64,000 bases of DNA from UKL13-2 sp038321965. Lineage in GTDB: Bacteria > Pseudomonadota > Gammaproteobacteria > Burkholderiales > Usitatibacteraceae. Shown here in pieces: positions 16,474 through 25,511 of this stretch. The stretch lies in contig JBBQFL010000001.1 in NCBI GenBank assembly GCA_038321965.1, forward strand, positions 62,001-126,000, read 5' to 3'. A model generated the notes under the pieces. The model was not told the origin of the DNA and searched no databases. It saw only the letters and a list, made by a program, of their open reading frames with translations. How positions within the stretch are numbered: the first letter of the stretch is position 1; every line of letters starts with the position of its first letter. The translations under genes were made by a program, and so were the position numbers.

Positions 16474-18813
16474 CTACTTATCCTCCATCACCCAAACACC
16501 ATCCCACGCACCTTTCGGCGGTGCTTTCTTCATCTTCAGGCAGCGCTCGATGTAGATATTCGAGAGTTTGTCCGCGGGGTTGGCGGCGAGTGCTTCCTTG
16601 AACGCGGCGATCGCGGGATCCCATTTGCCACTGCGGTATTTGGTCAATCCATCCTTGAAGTGGTTGACGACCTCCATCAAGTTGGGGAAAGTCGCTTCAG
16701 TATGGTGATCGAGCACCTCAAAAATAGCCACGGGTTTGGTCTTGCCTTTTACAACCACCAAATCAACCTCGCGCGTGCGATAGGTGCCGCGCAGCTTCCT
16801 GTGTGTAAATTCACTGATTAGAATGCTTGCCGCGTACTGCTTGCACGCAGACTCCAACCTTGCTGCGAGATTCACGCCGTCGCCAATGATGGTGTAATCC
16901 ACCCGCTTCTCCGACCCGATATTGCCGGCAACAACGTCATCGGTATTGAGGCCGATACCGATGTTAATTGGCTTTTTGCCTTCGTTGAGGCGAGTGATGT
17001 TCCAAGCGGCAAGGCTTCGAATCATCGCCACCGAAGTGCGCACCGCACGATCTTCGTCGTCGTCGTGGCCGAACGGAATGCCGAACGCCGCCATGATCGC
17101 GTCGCCAATGAACTTGTCGAGAAAGCCACCTTCTTTCTTCAGGCAACCATCCATGATCTGGAAGTACTCGTTGAGCATACTCACGGTGGCGTGCGGGCCG
17201 AGTTCCTCGGTGAGCGTGGTGAAGCCGCGGATATCCGAGAACAGCACGGTCGCCGTGACGCTCTTGCCACTCAACATATCCGGACCGCCAGCGATCACCT
17301 GATCAGCAATCGACTGATCCATGTAGCGCGCCATGGTTGACTTCAAACGCTTTTCACCGGAAATATCCTCGATCATGATCATCGAGCCAAGCTGTTTTTG
17401 ATCGACGCTGACCAGTGGCGTCACCGTCGTATTGACCGACAGTTTTTCGCCGCCGAATTCGAGATCGGCGCCCATGCTGAGCTCTTGAGCATGCGTCTCG
17501 CCGACGCGTTTGAGCTTATCGAGCACCCAGGCGTTAGGGCCAGCAAAAAACGTGCTCGCCGGTTTATTCAGCACGTCGGTTGCAGCCATGCGAAAAATCC
17601 GCAGGCCCGCCGCGTTGCAGGTGACGATTTTTTCGGCTTCATCCAGGGTCAGCACGCAGCTGGACATCGATTCCAGCACACTCTCGTTGTAGTTCTTCAT
17701 GTTCTGCACGTCGGCGAACAGGTTGGCATTTTCGAGCGCGATCGAGATCTGCGCGGTGAACGCCTTTAGACGGGATTCGTCCTCACTCGTAAATGGCCCG
17801 CCGCGCTTGTTGAGCACCTGCGTAGAGCCAATGATCTTGCCGCTGTGGTTGGTGATCGGCACACAAAGAATCGAGCGCGTGAAGTAGCCGGTTCGCTTGT
17901 CAAAGGCCGGACTAAAGCGCAGGTCGGCGTAAGCATAGGGGATGTTGATGGTCTTACCGCTGGTGAACACCGCCCCGGCGATACCTTCCGTGTTCGGCAA
18001 TCTGATCTGCATCGCGGAGAGACCCTGACCGAGTTCCGACCACAGCTCGCCCGATTTTTCGTCGTTTAGGAACAGGGTAGAGCGTTCGGCATCGAGCATT
18101 CGCGTGGCCTCGCCCATCACCTTGTTCAGCAGCGAGCCGATCTTGATGTCCGAGGTTACCGAAGACACGATATCCATGAACTCCAATTCTTGCGCACGAA
18201 CGCGTTTCATGCGTTCGATAAACTGGGCACTTTGCAGGGCCAGCGTGCTTTGCCGGTTCATCGCCGCCAATAAATCGAGGTCGCGCTGGGTGAATTTACC
18301 GGTGCGCTTGTTGAGCATGTCGACCACGCCAATGACTTCTTTCTTGGCCGTAAGGATAGGCACGCAAAGCATGGTGCGCGTGACAAAGCCGGATTCCTCA
18401 TCGACAGACTGGCTGAAGTGCGGGTTCGAATACGCATCATCAACAATGACGCTCTCACCTGTCGTGAAAACGTGACCGGTCACCCCACTGCTATTGAGGA
18501 TGCGAATCTCTCGATGGAAGCCACCCTGGGCAATACGCGAATACAGTTCATTGGTGGTCGGATCGTTGAGGAATAATGTCCCGCGCTCTGCATCCAACTC
18601 GGCCATCGCCACCTCGATAAACGCGGCTAGCGCTTCATCGAGCGACTCCATCTCGGCCATCTTTTGCGACAAGCCGAGCAAAAGCTCAAGGAGGCGCAAC
18701 CTATCCTTCATCTCGGCTTCGGTTTCGACGGCGTCATTGCCTCCTGTCCTGGCCGAAACATTGGCCTTGGCGATGTCCGCGGCTGACGATTTACTCTTGG
18801 TCTCATTTTTCAT
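16474..18813 (-). CDS. GAF-GAF-PAS class III adenylate cyclase
   Basis: A 779-residue, apparently soluble nucleotide cyclase. GAF domains span about 60-200 and 230-375, a PAS-like domain about 380-490, and the cyclase homology domain about 515-700. A TPR-like C-terminal tail follows. Metal-binding aspartates are Asp527 (LFSDIRGFT) and Asp571 (IGDAIMAAFG). Lys567 and Asp639 (VDYTIIGD) are the purine-selecting pair of adenylate, not guanylate, cyclases. Asn648 and Arg652 (NLAARLE) are the transition-state pair. All are present, so it should make cAMP. The start lies one base after the stop of the repeat protein upstream, so the two are almost certainly co-translated partners. Confidence 0.93.
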   Translation of the reverse strand: MKNETKSKSSAADIAKANVSARTGGNDAVETEAEMKDRLRLLELLLGLSQKMAEMESLDEALAAFIEVAMAELDAERGTLFLNDPTTNELYSRIAQGGFHREIRILNSSGVTGHVFTTGESVIVDDAYSNPHFSQSVDEESGFVTRTMLCVPILTAKKEVIGVVDMLNKRTGKFTQRDLDLLAAMNRQSTLALQSAQFIERMKRVRAQELEFMDIVSSVTSDIKIGSLLNKVMGEATRMLDAERSTLFLNDEKSGELWSELGQGLSAMQIRLPNTEGIAGAVFTSGKTINIPYAYADLRFSPAFDKRTGYFTRSILCVPITNHSGKIIGSTQVLNKRGGPFTSEDESRLKAFTAQISIALENANLFADVQNMKNYNESVLESMSSCVLTLDEAEKIVTCNAAGLRIFRMAATDVLNKPASTFFAGPNAWVLDKLKRVGETHAQELSMGADLEFGGEKLSVNTTVTPLVSVDQKQLGSMIMIEDISGEKRLKSTMARYMDQSIADQVIAGGPDMLSGKSVTATVLFSDIRGFTTLTEELGPHATVSMLNEYFQIMDGCLKKEGGFLDKFIGDAIMAAFGIPFGHDDDEDRAVRTSVAMIRSLAAWNITRLNEGKKPINIGIGLNTDDVVAGNIGSEKRVDYTIIGDGVNLAARLESACKQYAASILISEFTHRKLRGTYRTREVDLVVVKGKTKPVAIFEVLDHHTEATFPNLMEVVNHFKDGLTKYRSGKWDPAIAAFKEALAANPADKLSNIYIERCLKMKKAPPKGAWDGVWVMEDK

Positions 18814-18814
18814 C

Positions 18815-19912
18815 TTAGGTCCCCATGCCGCTGGATTCCAGCGATTCGCGCAATGCGATCACTGTCGCTTCCAGCTGTTTAACTTCGTCCTTTGCAGCGC
18901 GGACTGCCGCCCGCGTATTTTGCTCATGCTCGAATCTCTGTTGCTCTACTTTTTCACGCAACGCAGAAATAGTCAGTTCGAGCTGTCTGACTCGCTGATT
19001 GCCAGCTATTGCTGCCTCGCGAACCGCTCTTTCCTTGTCGCCACGTTCCGCCTCGATGGCATCGCGCAGTGTCGACGCCGTCGACCGTATTTGCGAGATC
19101 TCGTTGTTCGCCGTAGCGATCGCTTTGCGTATCGCGTTCTCGCGCTCTCCACGCTCGGTCTCCAACGCATCGCGCAACGCGGCCGATGTCGATTTGAGCT
19201 GGATGATTTCCTGATTGGCCACTACCACAGCCGTGCGCACCGCTTTTTCCTTATCGCCACGCTCGGCTTCCAGCGTATCGCGCAGCGCAGCAGCAGTGGA
19301 TTTGAGTTGGATAACTTCCAGGTTCCCATTGACGACCGCTTCGCGCACCGCCTTTTCGCGTTCCTGCCGCGCTGTCTCCAGTGCGTCGCGCAATGCGGCA
19401 GATGTGGATTTGAGCTGACCGATCTCCTGGTTCGCGTTCACCACGGCTTCGCGCACCGCCTTGCTCCGTTCGTTTCGTTCGACTTCCAGTGCGTGCCGCA
19501 ATGCCCCAGAGGTCGATTTCAGCTGTGCAATCTCCGCGTTTGCATTCAGTACCGCATCGTGTACCGCCTTTTCACGCGCATACCGCTCAGCTTCCAACGC
19601 GCTGCGCAACGCGGAGGCAGTGGCTTTGAGTTGGTTCAGCTCCTTGGTCGCTGCGGTCGCCGCCTGGCGTACCGAAGCCTCCTTATCGGCACGCGACTCC
19701 TCTAGGGCGGCACGCAATGCTGATGCCGCTGCCTTGACCTGCATGGACTCTTGATTGGCCGATACCAGGGCTGCCTGAACGCCTCGTTCCTTGTCCTCGC
19801 GCGCTTGCTCAAGCGCGTCGCGAAGTGCTGCAACAGTATTCTTCAGATCGCGAATTTCGAGCGCCGCAATCTGCTCGTCGGTCGGTTGTCGCGTTGACTT
19901 TGTGGGTTCCAT
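18815..19912 (-). CDS. Helical 36-residue-repeat (coiled-coil) protein
   Basis: A 365-residue protein without recognised domains. From residue 23 it consists of nine consecutive 36-residue units plus a half unit to the C-terminus. The pattern per unit is Leu-Lys-x-Thr-x-x-Ala-Leu-Arg-x-Ala-Leu-Glu, then an E-R-x-(D/E)-K-E-x-A-V-R block, then Ala/Asn-rich residues and Gln. It is highly charged, has no Pro inside the repeats and should form long helices. The ATG at 19912 is chosen because the frame upstream encodes an atypical hydrophobic stretch. It is the first gene of a two-gene operon with the cyclase (one-base gap), so a scaffolding or sensory role for the cyclase is plausible. I do not recognise a named family. 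Confidence 0.85.
   Translation of the reverse strand: MEPTKSTRQPTDEQIAALEIRDLKNTVAALRDALEQAREDKERGVQAALVSANQESMQVKAAASALRAALEESRADKEASVRQAATAATKELNQLKATASALRSALEAERYAREKAVHDAVLNANAEIAQLKSTSGALRHALEVERNERSKAVREAVVNANQEIGQLKSTSAALRDALETARQEREKAVREAVVNGNLEVIQLKSTAAALRDTLEAERGDKEKAVRTAVVVANQEIIQLKSTSAALRDALETERGERENAIRKAIATANNEISQIRSTASTLRDAIEAERGDKERAVREAAIAGNQRVRQLELTISALREKVEQQRFEHEQNTRAAVRAAKDEVKQLEATVIALRESLESSGMGT
18875..19846 (-). repeat. Nine tandem 108-bp coding repeats
   Basis: 972 bases, exactly nine units of 108 bp, encoding the 36-residue helical repeats; a partial tenth continues to 18818. Central units (4-7) are the most alike, the outer ones more diverged, the usual picture for expansion from the middle of an array. 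Confidence 0.85.
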
Positions 19913-20101
19913 GAGATTCAAATGATATGCGAAAAGAAAAAGAAACAAATGCACTAAATGAAAAAATTCATTAATTCTGAGGCTTCGAATTGCACTTCCG
20001 CTTGCGCTCGAACGCTGTTTACCCGCACGCACATCCCGTTCAAGCCGGTACTAAAAGCGCAGTGAATGCGATCAGGCTCAAGGGGGCATCAGCGGGCACT
20101 T

Positions 20102-20110
20102 TGCTATAAT
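20102..20110 (+). promoter_or_regulatory. Extended -10 promoter of icd
   Basis: TG-C-TATAAT, a perfect -10 with the extended TGn motif and no good -35 at 17 bases. It is 58 bases upstream of the icd ATG. The remainder of the 256-base gap (19913-20168) shows nothing else I can call. Confidence 0.7.
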
Positions 20111-20168
20111 TTTGGTTTGTCGCCGTGTTGGCGTCGTCTATCAAGTCACTTTTTCCCTAGGACCCCTC

Positions 20169-21383
20169 ATGGCCAAAATCAAAGTCAAAAACCCCATCGT
20201 TGAAATGGATGGCGACGAGATGACGCGCATCATCTGGCAGATGATTCGCGAAAAACTCATTCTCCCGTATCTCGATGTCGACCTTAAATACTTCGATTTG
20301 GGCATGGAGCATCGCGATGCGACCGACGACAAGGTGACTATCGACTCGGCAATGGCGACCAAGCAATATGGCGTGGCGGTCAAATGCGCGACCATCACGC
20401 CTGATGAGGCTCGCGTCAAGGAATTCAACCTGAAGCAGATGTGGAAAAGCCCAAATGGGACCATCCGCAATATCCTCGATGGCACCATTTTCCGCGAGCC
20501 GATCATCTGCAAAAACGTGCCTCGTCTGGTGAGCCATTGGGATAAACCCGTGGTCGTAGCGCGCCACGGTTTTGGCGACCAGTACCGAGCCACCGATTTC
20601 CAGTTTCCCGGCGCCGGCACGTTGACGATGACGTTCAAGCCAGCCGATGGCAGTGCACCAATCGAACGCGAAGTATTCAAGGCGCCCGCTGCCGGTATCG
20701 CACTGGCGATGTACAACCTCGACGAATCGATCAGAGGCTTTGCCCGCGCTTGTTTCAACTATGGTTTGGAGCGCAATTACGCGGTGTATCTCTCCACCAA
20801 GAACACCATCCTGAAAGTCTATGACGGCCGCTTCAAAAATATTTTCCAGGAAATTTACGATGCTGAGTTCGCCGCCAAATACGACACCGCGAAGCTCACG
20901 TACGAACATCGCCTGATCGACGATATGGTCGCCTCCAATCTGAAATGGAGCGGCGGCTATTTGTGGGCCTGCAAAAATTATGACGGTGATGTGCAGTCCG
21001 ATACCGTTGCCCAGGGCTACGGCTCGCTCGGCCTGATGACCTCAGTGCTGATGTCACCCGATGGCAAGACAGTTGAAGCAGAAGCCGCACACGGCACGGT
21101 GACGCGCCATTACCGTATGCACCAGCAAGGCAAACCAACGTCTACCAATCCGATCGCGTCAATTTATGCCTGGACCCGCGGATTGATTTTCCGCGGCAAG
21201 ATGGATGACACGCCGGAAGTTGTCAAATTCGCCGAGACGCTGGAAAAAGTCTGTGTCGATGTGGTCGAATCTGGGCGCATGACAAAGGATCTCGCGATTC
21301 TGATTCGTCCCGATCACCCGTACCTGACGACGGAAGAATTCTTGGCGGCTGTGGATACCGAGATGCAAAACCGCATGCGCTAG
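20169..21383 (+). CDS. icd: NADP-dependent isocitrate dehydrogenase (type II, eukaryote-like)
   Basis: A 404-residue homodimeric TCA-cycle enzyme converting isocitrate to 2-oxoglutarate with NADPH. The subfamily is shown by IVEMDGDEMTRIIW at the N-terminus, NGTIRNILDGTIFREPI, the metal-site stretch NYDGDVQSDTVAQGYGSLG and EAAHGTVTRHYR. This is the mitochondrial/cytosolic-type subfamily, not the E. coli Icd subfamily. The ATG at 20169 fits family length; an upstream in-frame ATG would run into the promoter. Confidence 0.97.
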   Translation: MAKIKVKNPIVEMDGDEMTRIIWQMIREKLILPYLDVDLKYFDLGMEHRDATDDKVTIDSAMATKQYGVAVKCATITPDEARVKEFNLKQMWKSPNGTIRNILDGTIFREPIICKNVPRLVSHWDKPVVVARHGFGDQYRATDFQFPGAGTLTMTFKPADGSAPIEREVFKAPAAGIALAMYNLDESIRGFARACFNYGLERNYAVYLSTKNTILKVYDGRFKNIFQEIYDAEFAAKYDTAKLTYEHRLIDDMVASNLKWSGGYLWACKNYDGDVQSDTVAQGYGSLGLMTSVLMSPDGKTVEAEAAHGTVTRHYRMHQQGKPTSTNPIASIYAWTRGLIFRGKMDDTPEVVKFAETLEKVCVDVVESGRMTKDLAILIRPDHPYLTTEEFLAAVDTEMQNRMR

Positions 21384-21414
21384 TCAGGTTCTTTGCTTCA
21401 GTAAAGGTGAATCA

Positions 21415-21443
21415 AAAACGGCTTCCAGATTGGAAGCCGTTTT
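21415..21443. terminator. Terminator between icd and the crp-like gene
   Basis: AAAACGGCTTCC, five-base loop, GGAAGCCGTTTT: a 12-bp perfect stem with A and T flanks, usable in both directions by the two convergent genes. Confidence 0.92.
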
Positions 21444-21463
21444 CGTGTACATAGGTCCCGTCG

Positions 21464-22108
21464 TCAGTAACGTATCGGCAAATTCTGGTCGAGTATGGTG
21501 ATCGACCTGCGTTGCACGTCGATATACCCCTGTTCCATCAAGTCGTGCAACGTGCGATTGACCATCTCTCTGGATGCGCCGACCATACCGGCCAGATCCT
21601 TCTGCGTGAATGGTTCACCGACCACCATGCGGCCATTGGAGAGAATTGCCAGTTCCAGCAACGTGCGTGAGACCCGGGACGAAATATCCATCAAGGCCAG
21701 CGTGCTGATTTTTCGATCCGCGTCACGCAAGCGCTTGGCGAGTGTTTCCAGCACTCGCTTGGCGATATCCGACGAGCCTTCCATGGCCCGCTGGAACGCC
21801 TTGTACGATAACGTTTGCAAGTGGCAACGCTCAATGGCCGCTACGCTGGCACTGCGCGGCTCCAAATCCAGCATCGGCAACTCGCCAAAAAAATCCCCTG
21901 CCGAAAGTGTCTTGAGGATGACCTCGCGATCACCCTCCGTCATGTACACCTTCACCTTGCCCGAGGCAATCACAAAAAAAGAATCGGCGAGGTCGCCTTG
22001 ACGTACGACGATGGCGCCCTTTTCATACACGCGCCACGCCGCATGCGCGCCGACGCTGGCGAGCTGCGACTGCGAGAGTGATTGAAACAGGGGAATTGCA
22101 TTCAGCAT
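21464..22108 (-). CDS. Crp/Fnr-family transcriptional regulator
   Basis: A 214-residue regulator. The N-terminal cyclic-nucleotide-binding barrel has the phosphate-binding cassette FFGELPMLDLEPRSASV, in which Gly-Glu and Arg-Ser match the cAMP contacts of CRP. A dimer helix follows. The C-terminal winged helix contains FTQKDLAGMVGASREMVNRT. No Fnr-type cysteine cluster is present. It may therefore respond to cAMP, which the cyclase encoded 2.6 kb away would supply (inference). It is convergent with icd. Confidence 0.92.
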   Translation of the reverse strand: MLNAIPLFQSLSQSQLASVGAHAAWRVYEKGAIVVRQGDLADSFFVIASGKVKVYMTEGDREVILKTLSAGDFFGELPMLDLEPRSASVAAIERCHLQTLSYKAFQRAMEGSSDIAKRVLETLAKRLRDADRKISTLALMDISSRVSRTLLELAILSNGRMVVGEPFTQKDLAGMVGASREMVNRTLHDLMEQGYIDVQRRSITILDQNLPIRY

Positions 22109-22127
22109 GACGGTGTTTACGGTTATA

Positions 22128-22781
22128 TCAGGAACGTGACATTGCGGGCATCATCCAGCGGCTGACGATCCGCCGCAGTGTATGCAGTCGCTGATGAAAA
22201 AAATGATCGGCGTCCGGCACGACGATCACCGAAATATCGCGCGTGCGCGCCCAATTGAGGGAATCCGCAAGCGGAACTGTTTCATCTTTCTCACCATGGA
22301 TGAGTAGAGTGGATGCCGGCGCCACGCCACCGCTCTTCACATTTTGCCAATGCGCCATTCGCGAAAACCCGGGCGCCACCAGAATCATCTCGTCGCAGTG
22401 TAGCTCCTCACTGGCGGCCAGGGTGACGGCGGCACCAAATGAAAAGCCCGACAGCCATAGTGGAATGCCTGGATGCATTCTCCCTGCATGTGCCGCCACG
22501 GTCAGCAGATCAGCAGTCTCGCCGCGCCCGTCGTCGTGCGCGCCCTCTGTCCCGCCGACACCGCGAAAATTGAACCGGTAGGTCGCTGCGTCGGCGTCGA
22601 ACAGCGTCCGCGCCAGCGTCGTGGCCACCTTGTTGTCCATGGTGCCGCCGAACAGGGGATGCGGATGCGCGATGACCGCAACGGCAACCGGTGCGCGCGT
22701 GTCGCTCACATGGGCGGCGATTTCAATCGCACCGGCCTGGCCCGCGATGAGCGACTTGCTAACGGGAAATGGGCTGGCCAT
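22128..22781 (-). CDS. Alpha/beta hydrolase (COG2945-like)
   Basis: A 217-residue serine hydrolase fold. The nucleophile elbow is GFSFGA. The acidic residue is likely Asp in HGEKDETVP, and the catalytic His is in DADHFFH. The HPHPLFGGTMDNKV motif near the N-terminus is characteristic of this small-hydrolase group. The substrate is unknown. It begins four bases after the ferredoxin-like gene and lies in a minus-strand run with VanZ-like and carbonic-anhydrase-like genes. Confidence 0.9.
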   Translation of the reverse strand: MASPFPVSKSLIAGQAGAIEIAAHVSDTRAPVAVAVIAHPHPLFGGTMDNKVATTLARTLFDADAATYRFNFRGVGGTEGAHDDGRGETADLLTVAAHAGRMHPGIPLWLSGFSFGAAVTLAASEELHCDEMILVAPGFSRMAHWQNVKSGGVAPASTLLIHGEKDETVPLADSLNWARTRDISVIVVPDADHFFHQRLHTLRRIVSRWMMPAMSRS

Positions 22782-22785
22782 TAAT

Positions 22786-23094
22786 CTATATTTTCAGACG
22801 GTCGACCACACGTCCATGTTGAATGTGTTCCGAAATAATTTCGTCGATGTCGGTTTTGTCGACATAGGTGTACCAGACCCCTTCCGGGTACACGACCAGC
22901 ACCGGACCCTCCGCGCAACGGTCGAGGCAGCCGGCAAGATTGATGCGCACCTTGCCCTTTCCATTCAGATTTAGCTTCTTGATGCGCTCCTTGGCGTACG
23001 CCCGCACGCCTTCCGCATCGTGTTGATTACAGCATTCGCTGCCATCGTCGCGCTGGTTAACGCAGAAAAATACATGGTGCTGGTAAAAGCTCAT
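22786..23094 (-). CDS. Thioredoxin-like [2Fe-2S] ferredoxin
   Basis: A 102-residue protein of the shethna/thioredoxin-like ferredoxin type. Likely cluster ligands are among Cys11 (VFFCVNQR), Cys21/Cys22, Cys56 and Cys60 (NLAGCLDRCAEGP). The start at 23094 (MSFYQHHVFFC) matches the usual beginning of the family. An ATG at 23106 is also possible, but its AGGA box abuts it with no spacer. It is probably translated with the hydrolase, four bases downstream. Confidence 0.9.
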   Translation of the reverse strand: MSFYQHHVFFCVNQRDDGSECCNQHDAEGVRAYAKERIKKLNLNGKGKVRINLAGCLDRCAEGPVLVVYPEGVWYTYVDKTDIDEIISEHIQHGRVVDRLKI

Positions 23095-23126
23095 ATGCTC
23101 GGTCATTCCTGATGGATAGGGACAGT

Positions 23127-24251
23127 TTAGTGTGGCTCGTGGCGTGTTACAAACAGTGTCGCGAGAAATATCACCGCCAGCAACGGCCAAATTTCGGTGA
23201 TCCAGCGCGTCAAGCTGGCAAAATTAACCAGCTGTCCGTGCGGCCAGTAAAACAGGCGCAAGGTTTCATCAAAGGCGCCGTAAATACTCGTGATCTTGGC
23301 CATCAAGCCGCCGGCAAATACGAACAGCGTTGCGCAGAAGGCGCGCCAGCGAAAACTCAAACGCGCGAAATAGGCGGCCAGGATCAAGCCGGAAGTCAGG
23401 CCGATGACGCGGGCAGGCGCCATCCAGTCGATCATTTGTGGTGTTTTGAGCATCATCGCTGCCATCGCGATTTTGAGTAGCAGCGCGGCAGCAAGCAGCA
23501 GTAGCACGTTCAGCATCGCCGCTCTATTTGGCACCAACAACGAGGCGACAAACAACGCGAATCCGCAAACGTTGAGCATGATGCACACCGCTTGCGGCAA
23601 CAACACCAGCGGATCATATGGGTGGGTATTGCCTGCATCGATCGGGTTGGCAATATGGCCAGCCTCGAAAAACGGTATCGCCGGGTTGAGTTGCGCAAAA
23701 ATCCACAAGGCGATCAGTATCAGGCCCCAGCCGGTCATGTCGCCAGCAGAAAAATACCGGTGCCGCCATTGACGCCACGCGGTAATCAATAACCTGCCTG
23801 GCGCCGCCAGTACCAGCCCCGCGCCCAGCGCAGCGCCAACAGCGTTGGCCAATAGATCGAGGGCCGACGAAACGCGACCGGGCAGGAAAGCCTGCAATAG
23901 TTCAAACCCAAGTGAAAGCGTAGCGCATGCGGCCAGCGTGAAACACCAGATTTGTACACTGTCGGCAAGCTTCAAAGATCCCGTCTGCGCACGTTGCCGC
24001 ATCAATGAAGCCAACATCGCCCCCAGCGGTGCATACGCTGCGATATTAATCAGCACATCGAATGCAATGACATAGCGGGGAATCGCGAACAGCGTAAACG
24101 CTTCCGGCCAGCGCCAGCCAATAAATGGATTCAGGCTCGCGTAGGCCAATATGAACAGATACGTCAGCAACGCGCCGCGGTCGGCCCGCAGCATGCGGGT
24201 TCGCGTCGTGCTCAAGCCCGTGTCTGATGCAGCGGAAGAGCCAGTGGCCAA
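23127..24251 (-). CDS. VanZ-like membrane protein
   Basis: A 374-residue polytopic protein with about nine to ten hydrophobic segments. The N-terminal half carries the VanZ pattern: NIAAYAPLGAMLA, then FELLQAFLPGRVSSALDLLANAVGAALG. The C-terminal half is a further set of membrane helices without a label I know. The function of chromosomal VanZ-like proteins is unclear. The start could be the ATG at 24251 or an internal one at 24194. It lies 32 bases upstream of the ferredoxin gene. Confidence 0.85.
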   Translation of the reverse strand: MATGSSAASDTGLSTTRTRMLRADRGALLTYLFILAYASLNPFIGWRWPEAFTLFAIPRYVIAFDVLINIAAYAPLGAMLASLMRQRAQTGSLKLADSVQIWCFTLAACATLSLGFELLQAFLPGRVSSALDLLANAVGAALGAGLVLAAPGRLLITAWRQWRHRYFSAGDMTGWGLILIALWIFAQLNPAIPFFEAGHIANPIDAGNTHPYDPLVLLPQAVCIMLNVCGFALFVASLLVPNRAAMLNVLLLLAAALLLKIAMAAMMLKTPQMIDWMAPARVIGLTSGLILAAYFARLSFRWRAFCATLFVFAGGLMAKITSIYGAFDETLRLFYWPHGQLVNFASLTRWITEIWPLLAVIFLATLFVTRHEPH

Positions 24252-24285
24252 GATGCGATTTCCAGATTGTGTGGCAACGATTGGA

Positions 24286-24807
24286 TCAGCCAGCCGCTAC
24301 CAAATCCTTGAGATAGCGTGCCGCATTTTCCACATAATGCGAAGATATCCAGCGTATGCGAGCGACCTCTTCGTCACCAAGTTGTCGAATTACGCGTCCG
24401 GGCGAACCTATGACCAATGAGCGATCCGGAATCACTTTCCCCTCCGGGATCAGCGAATTGGCGCCGATGAGACAATCGCGACCGATCACCGCGTGATTGA
24501 GGATAACCGCTTTGATGCCGATCAGCGAGCCTTCCTTCACGGTGCAGCCATGCAACATCACCATATGCCCGATGCTCACATCTTTCTCCAACGTTAGGGC
24601 GACACCTTCATCAGTATGCAGGACCGAGCCATCCTGGATATTGACGTTTTCGCCGATGGTGATGGTGTCATTGTCGCCGCGGATGACCACGTTCCACCAC
24701 ACGTTGGCGTTCATTCCCAGCACCACATCACCGATGACCGAGGCGGTGGGTGCGACGTAGTTATTGCCGAGGAGTTGCGGGATTTTGTTGCCGAGCTTGT
24801 AAATCAT
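24286..24807 (-). CDS. Gamma-carbonic-anhydrase-family hexapeptide protein (YrdA/PaaY-like)
   Basis: A 173-residue left-handed beta-helix with hexapeptide repeats. Zn-ligand histidines are visible in SVLHTDEG and SIGHMVMLHGC, as in gamma carbonic anhydrases. VVIRGDND is the conserved early motif. Family members may hydrate CO2 or serve as thioester-related enzymes; the activity here is not decided. Confidence 0.92.
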   Translation of the reverse strand: MIYKLGNKIPQLLGNNYVAPTASVIGDVVLGMNANVWWNVVIRGDNDTITIGENVNIQDGSVLHTDEGVALTLEKDVSIGHMVMLHGCTVKEGSLIGIKAVILNHAVIGRDCLIGANSLIPEGKVIPDRSLVIGSPGRVIRQLGDEEVARIRWISSHYVENAARYLKDLVAAG

Positions 24808-24822
24808 TTTTCGCTGCCTGTT

Positions 24823-25332
24823 CTAAATCGACTTTTCGAGAATCACGATGTCTTCGATGTACGGACCGTATTTCGGTTTGATCTCACCGGTATCGATGAA
24901 GCCGACTCTACGCCAGAACATCAGTGCATCGGTGTTGTTGCCGATCACGCCCACCCTCAGTTTATCGATGCCCGGCCAGGTTTGCGCCAGTACCTCAATG
25001 TGTGCGAGGGCGGCCCGCCCGCGCCCGCCACTCCGCCATTCAGGGGCAAACACCAGTAGGCCGATCATGGCCTTGTTCGGCGCGTTCCATCGGCGCAGGA
25101 CACCACCGACACCGATGGCTTTGCCGCCCTCGAAAAACCCCAGTGGGAAATGATCTTTCAGGCTGTGGCCCGCCGGCACGGATGTGAAGAACTCTTCTAC
25201 ATGTGCGGCGCTTGGCGGTACGCCCTCCACCAGCAGATGATAATCGGCTGCCGCGGTCAGTACCGCGTTTACCGAGCGACGATTGTCTGCCGTGTCGACG
25301 AGAATGCGCATGGAGATGGCATCGGTGATCAT
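24823..25332 (-). CDS. GNAT-family N-acetyltransferase
   Basis: A 169-residue acetyl-CoA-dependent transferase. The acetyl-CoA pyrophosphate-binding motif appears as PEWRSGGRGRAAL, followed by NNTDALMFWRRVGF, the standard C-terminal GNAT signature. The substrate is unknown. It ends 15 bases before the carbonic-anhydrase-like gene and may share its transcript. Confidence 0.88.
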   Translation of the reverse strand: MITDAISMRILVDTADNRRSVNAVLTAAADYHLLVEGVPPSAAHVEEFFTSVPAGHSLKDHFPLGFFEGGKAIGVGGVLRRWNAPNKAMIGLLVFAPEWRSGGRGRAALAHIEVLAQTWPGIDKLRVGVIGNNTDALMFWRRVGFIDTGEIKPKYGPYIEDIVILEKSI

Positions 25333-25511
25333 GTTGTCGATTTTAGCGGTGTGTCGAACAGGACACTAAATGCATAAAGTCGAGCAGTGGTGCGGATCAC
25401 GGGCACAAAATGCTTGGAACGCCCCGCCATTGCTTGGTTTGCGCTTTTCGCCCACCTCAGTTGATCCAGCATACAGCGTGTTGATTATCGCGAACATCGC
25501 CATCAATATGC

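Noticed and set aside
18875..19846. The 108-bp tandem repeats as a CRISPR or other non-coding array
   Set aside because: The units are contiguous with no spacers, keep reading frame and encode a consistent helical pattern, so they are coding repeats.
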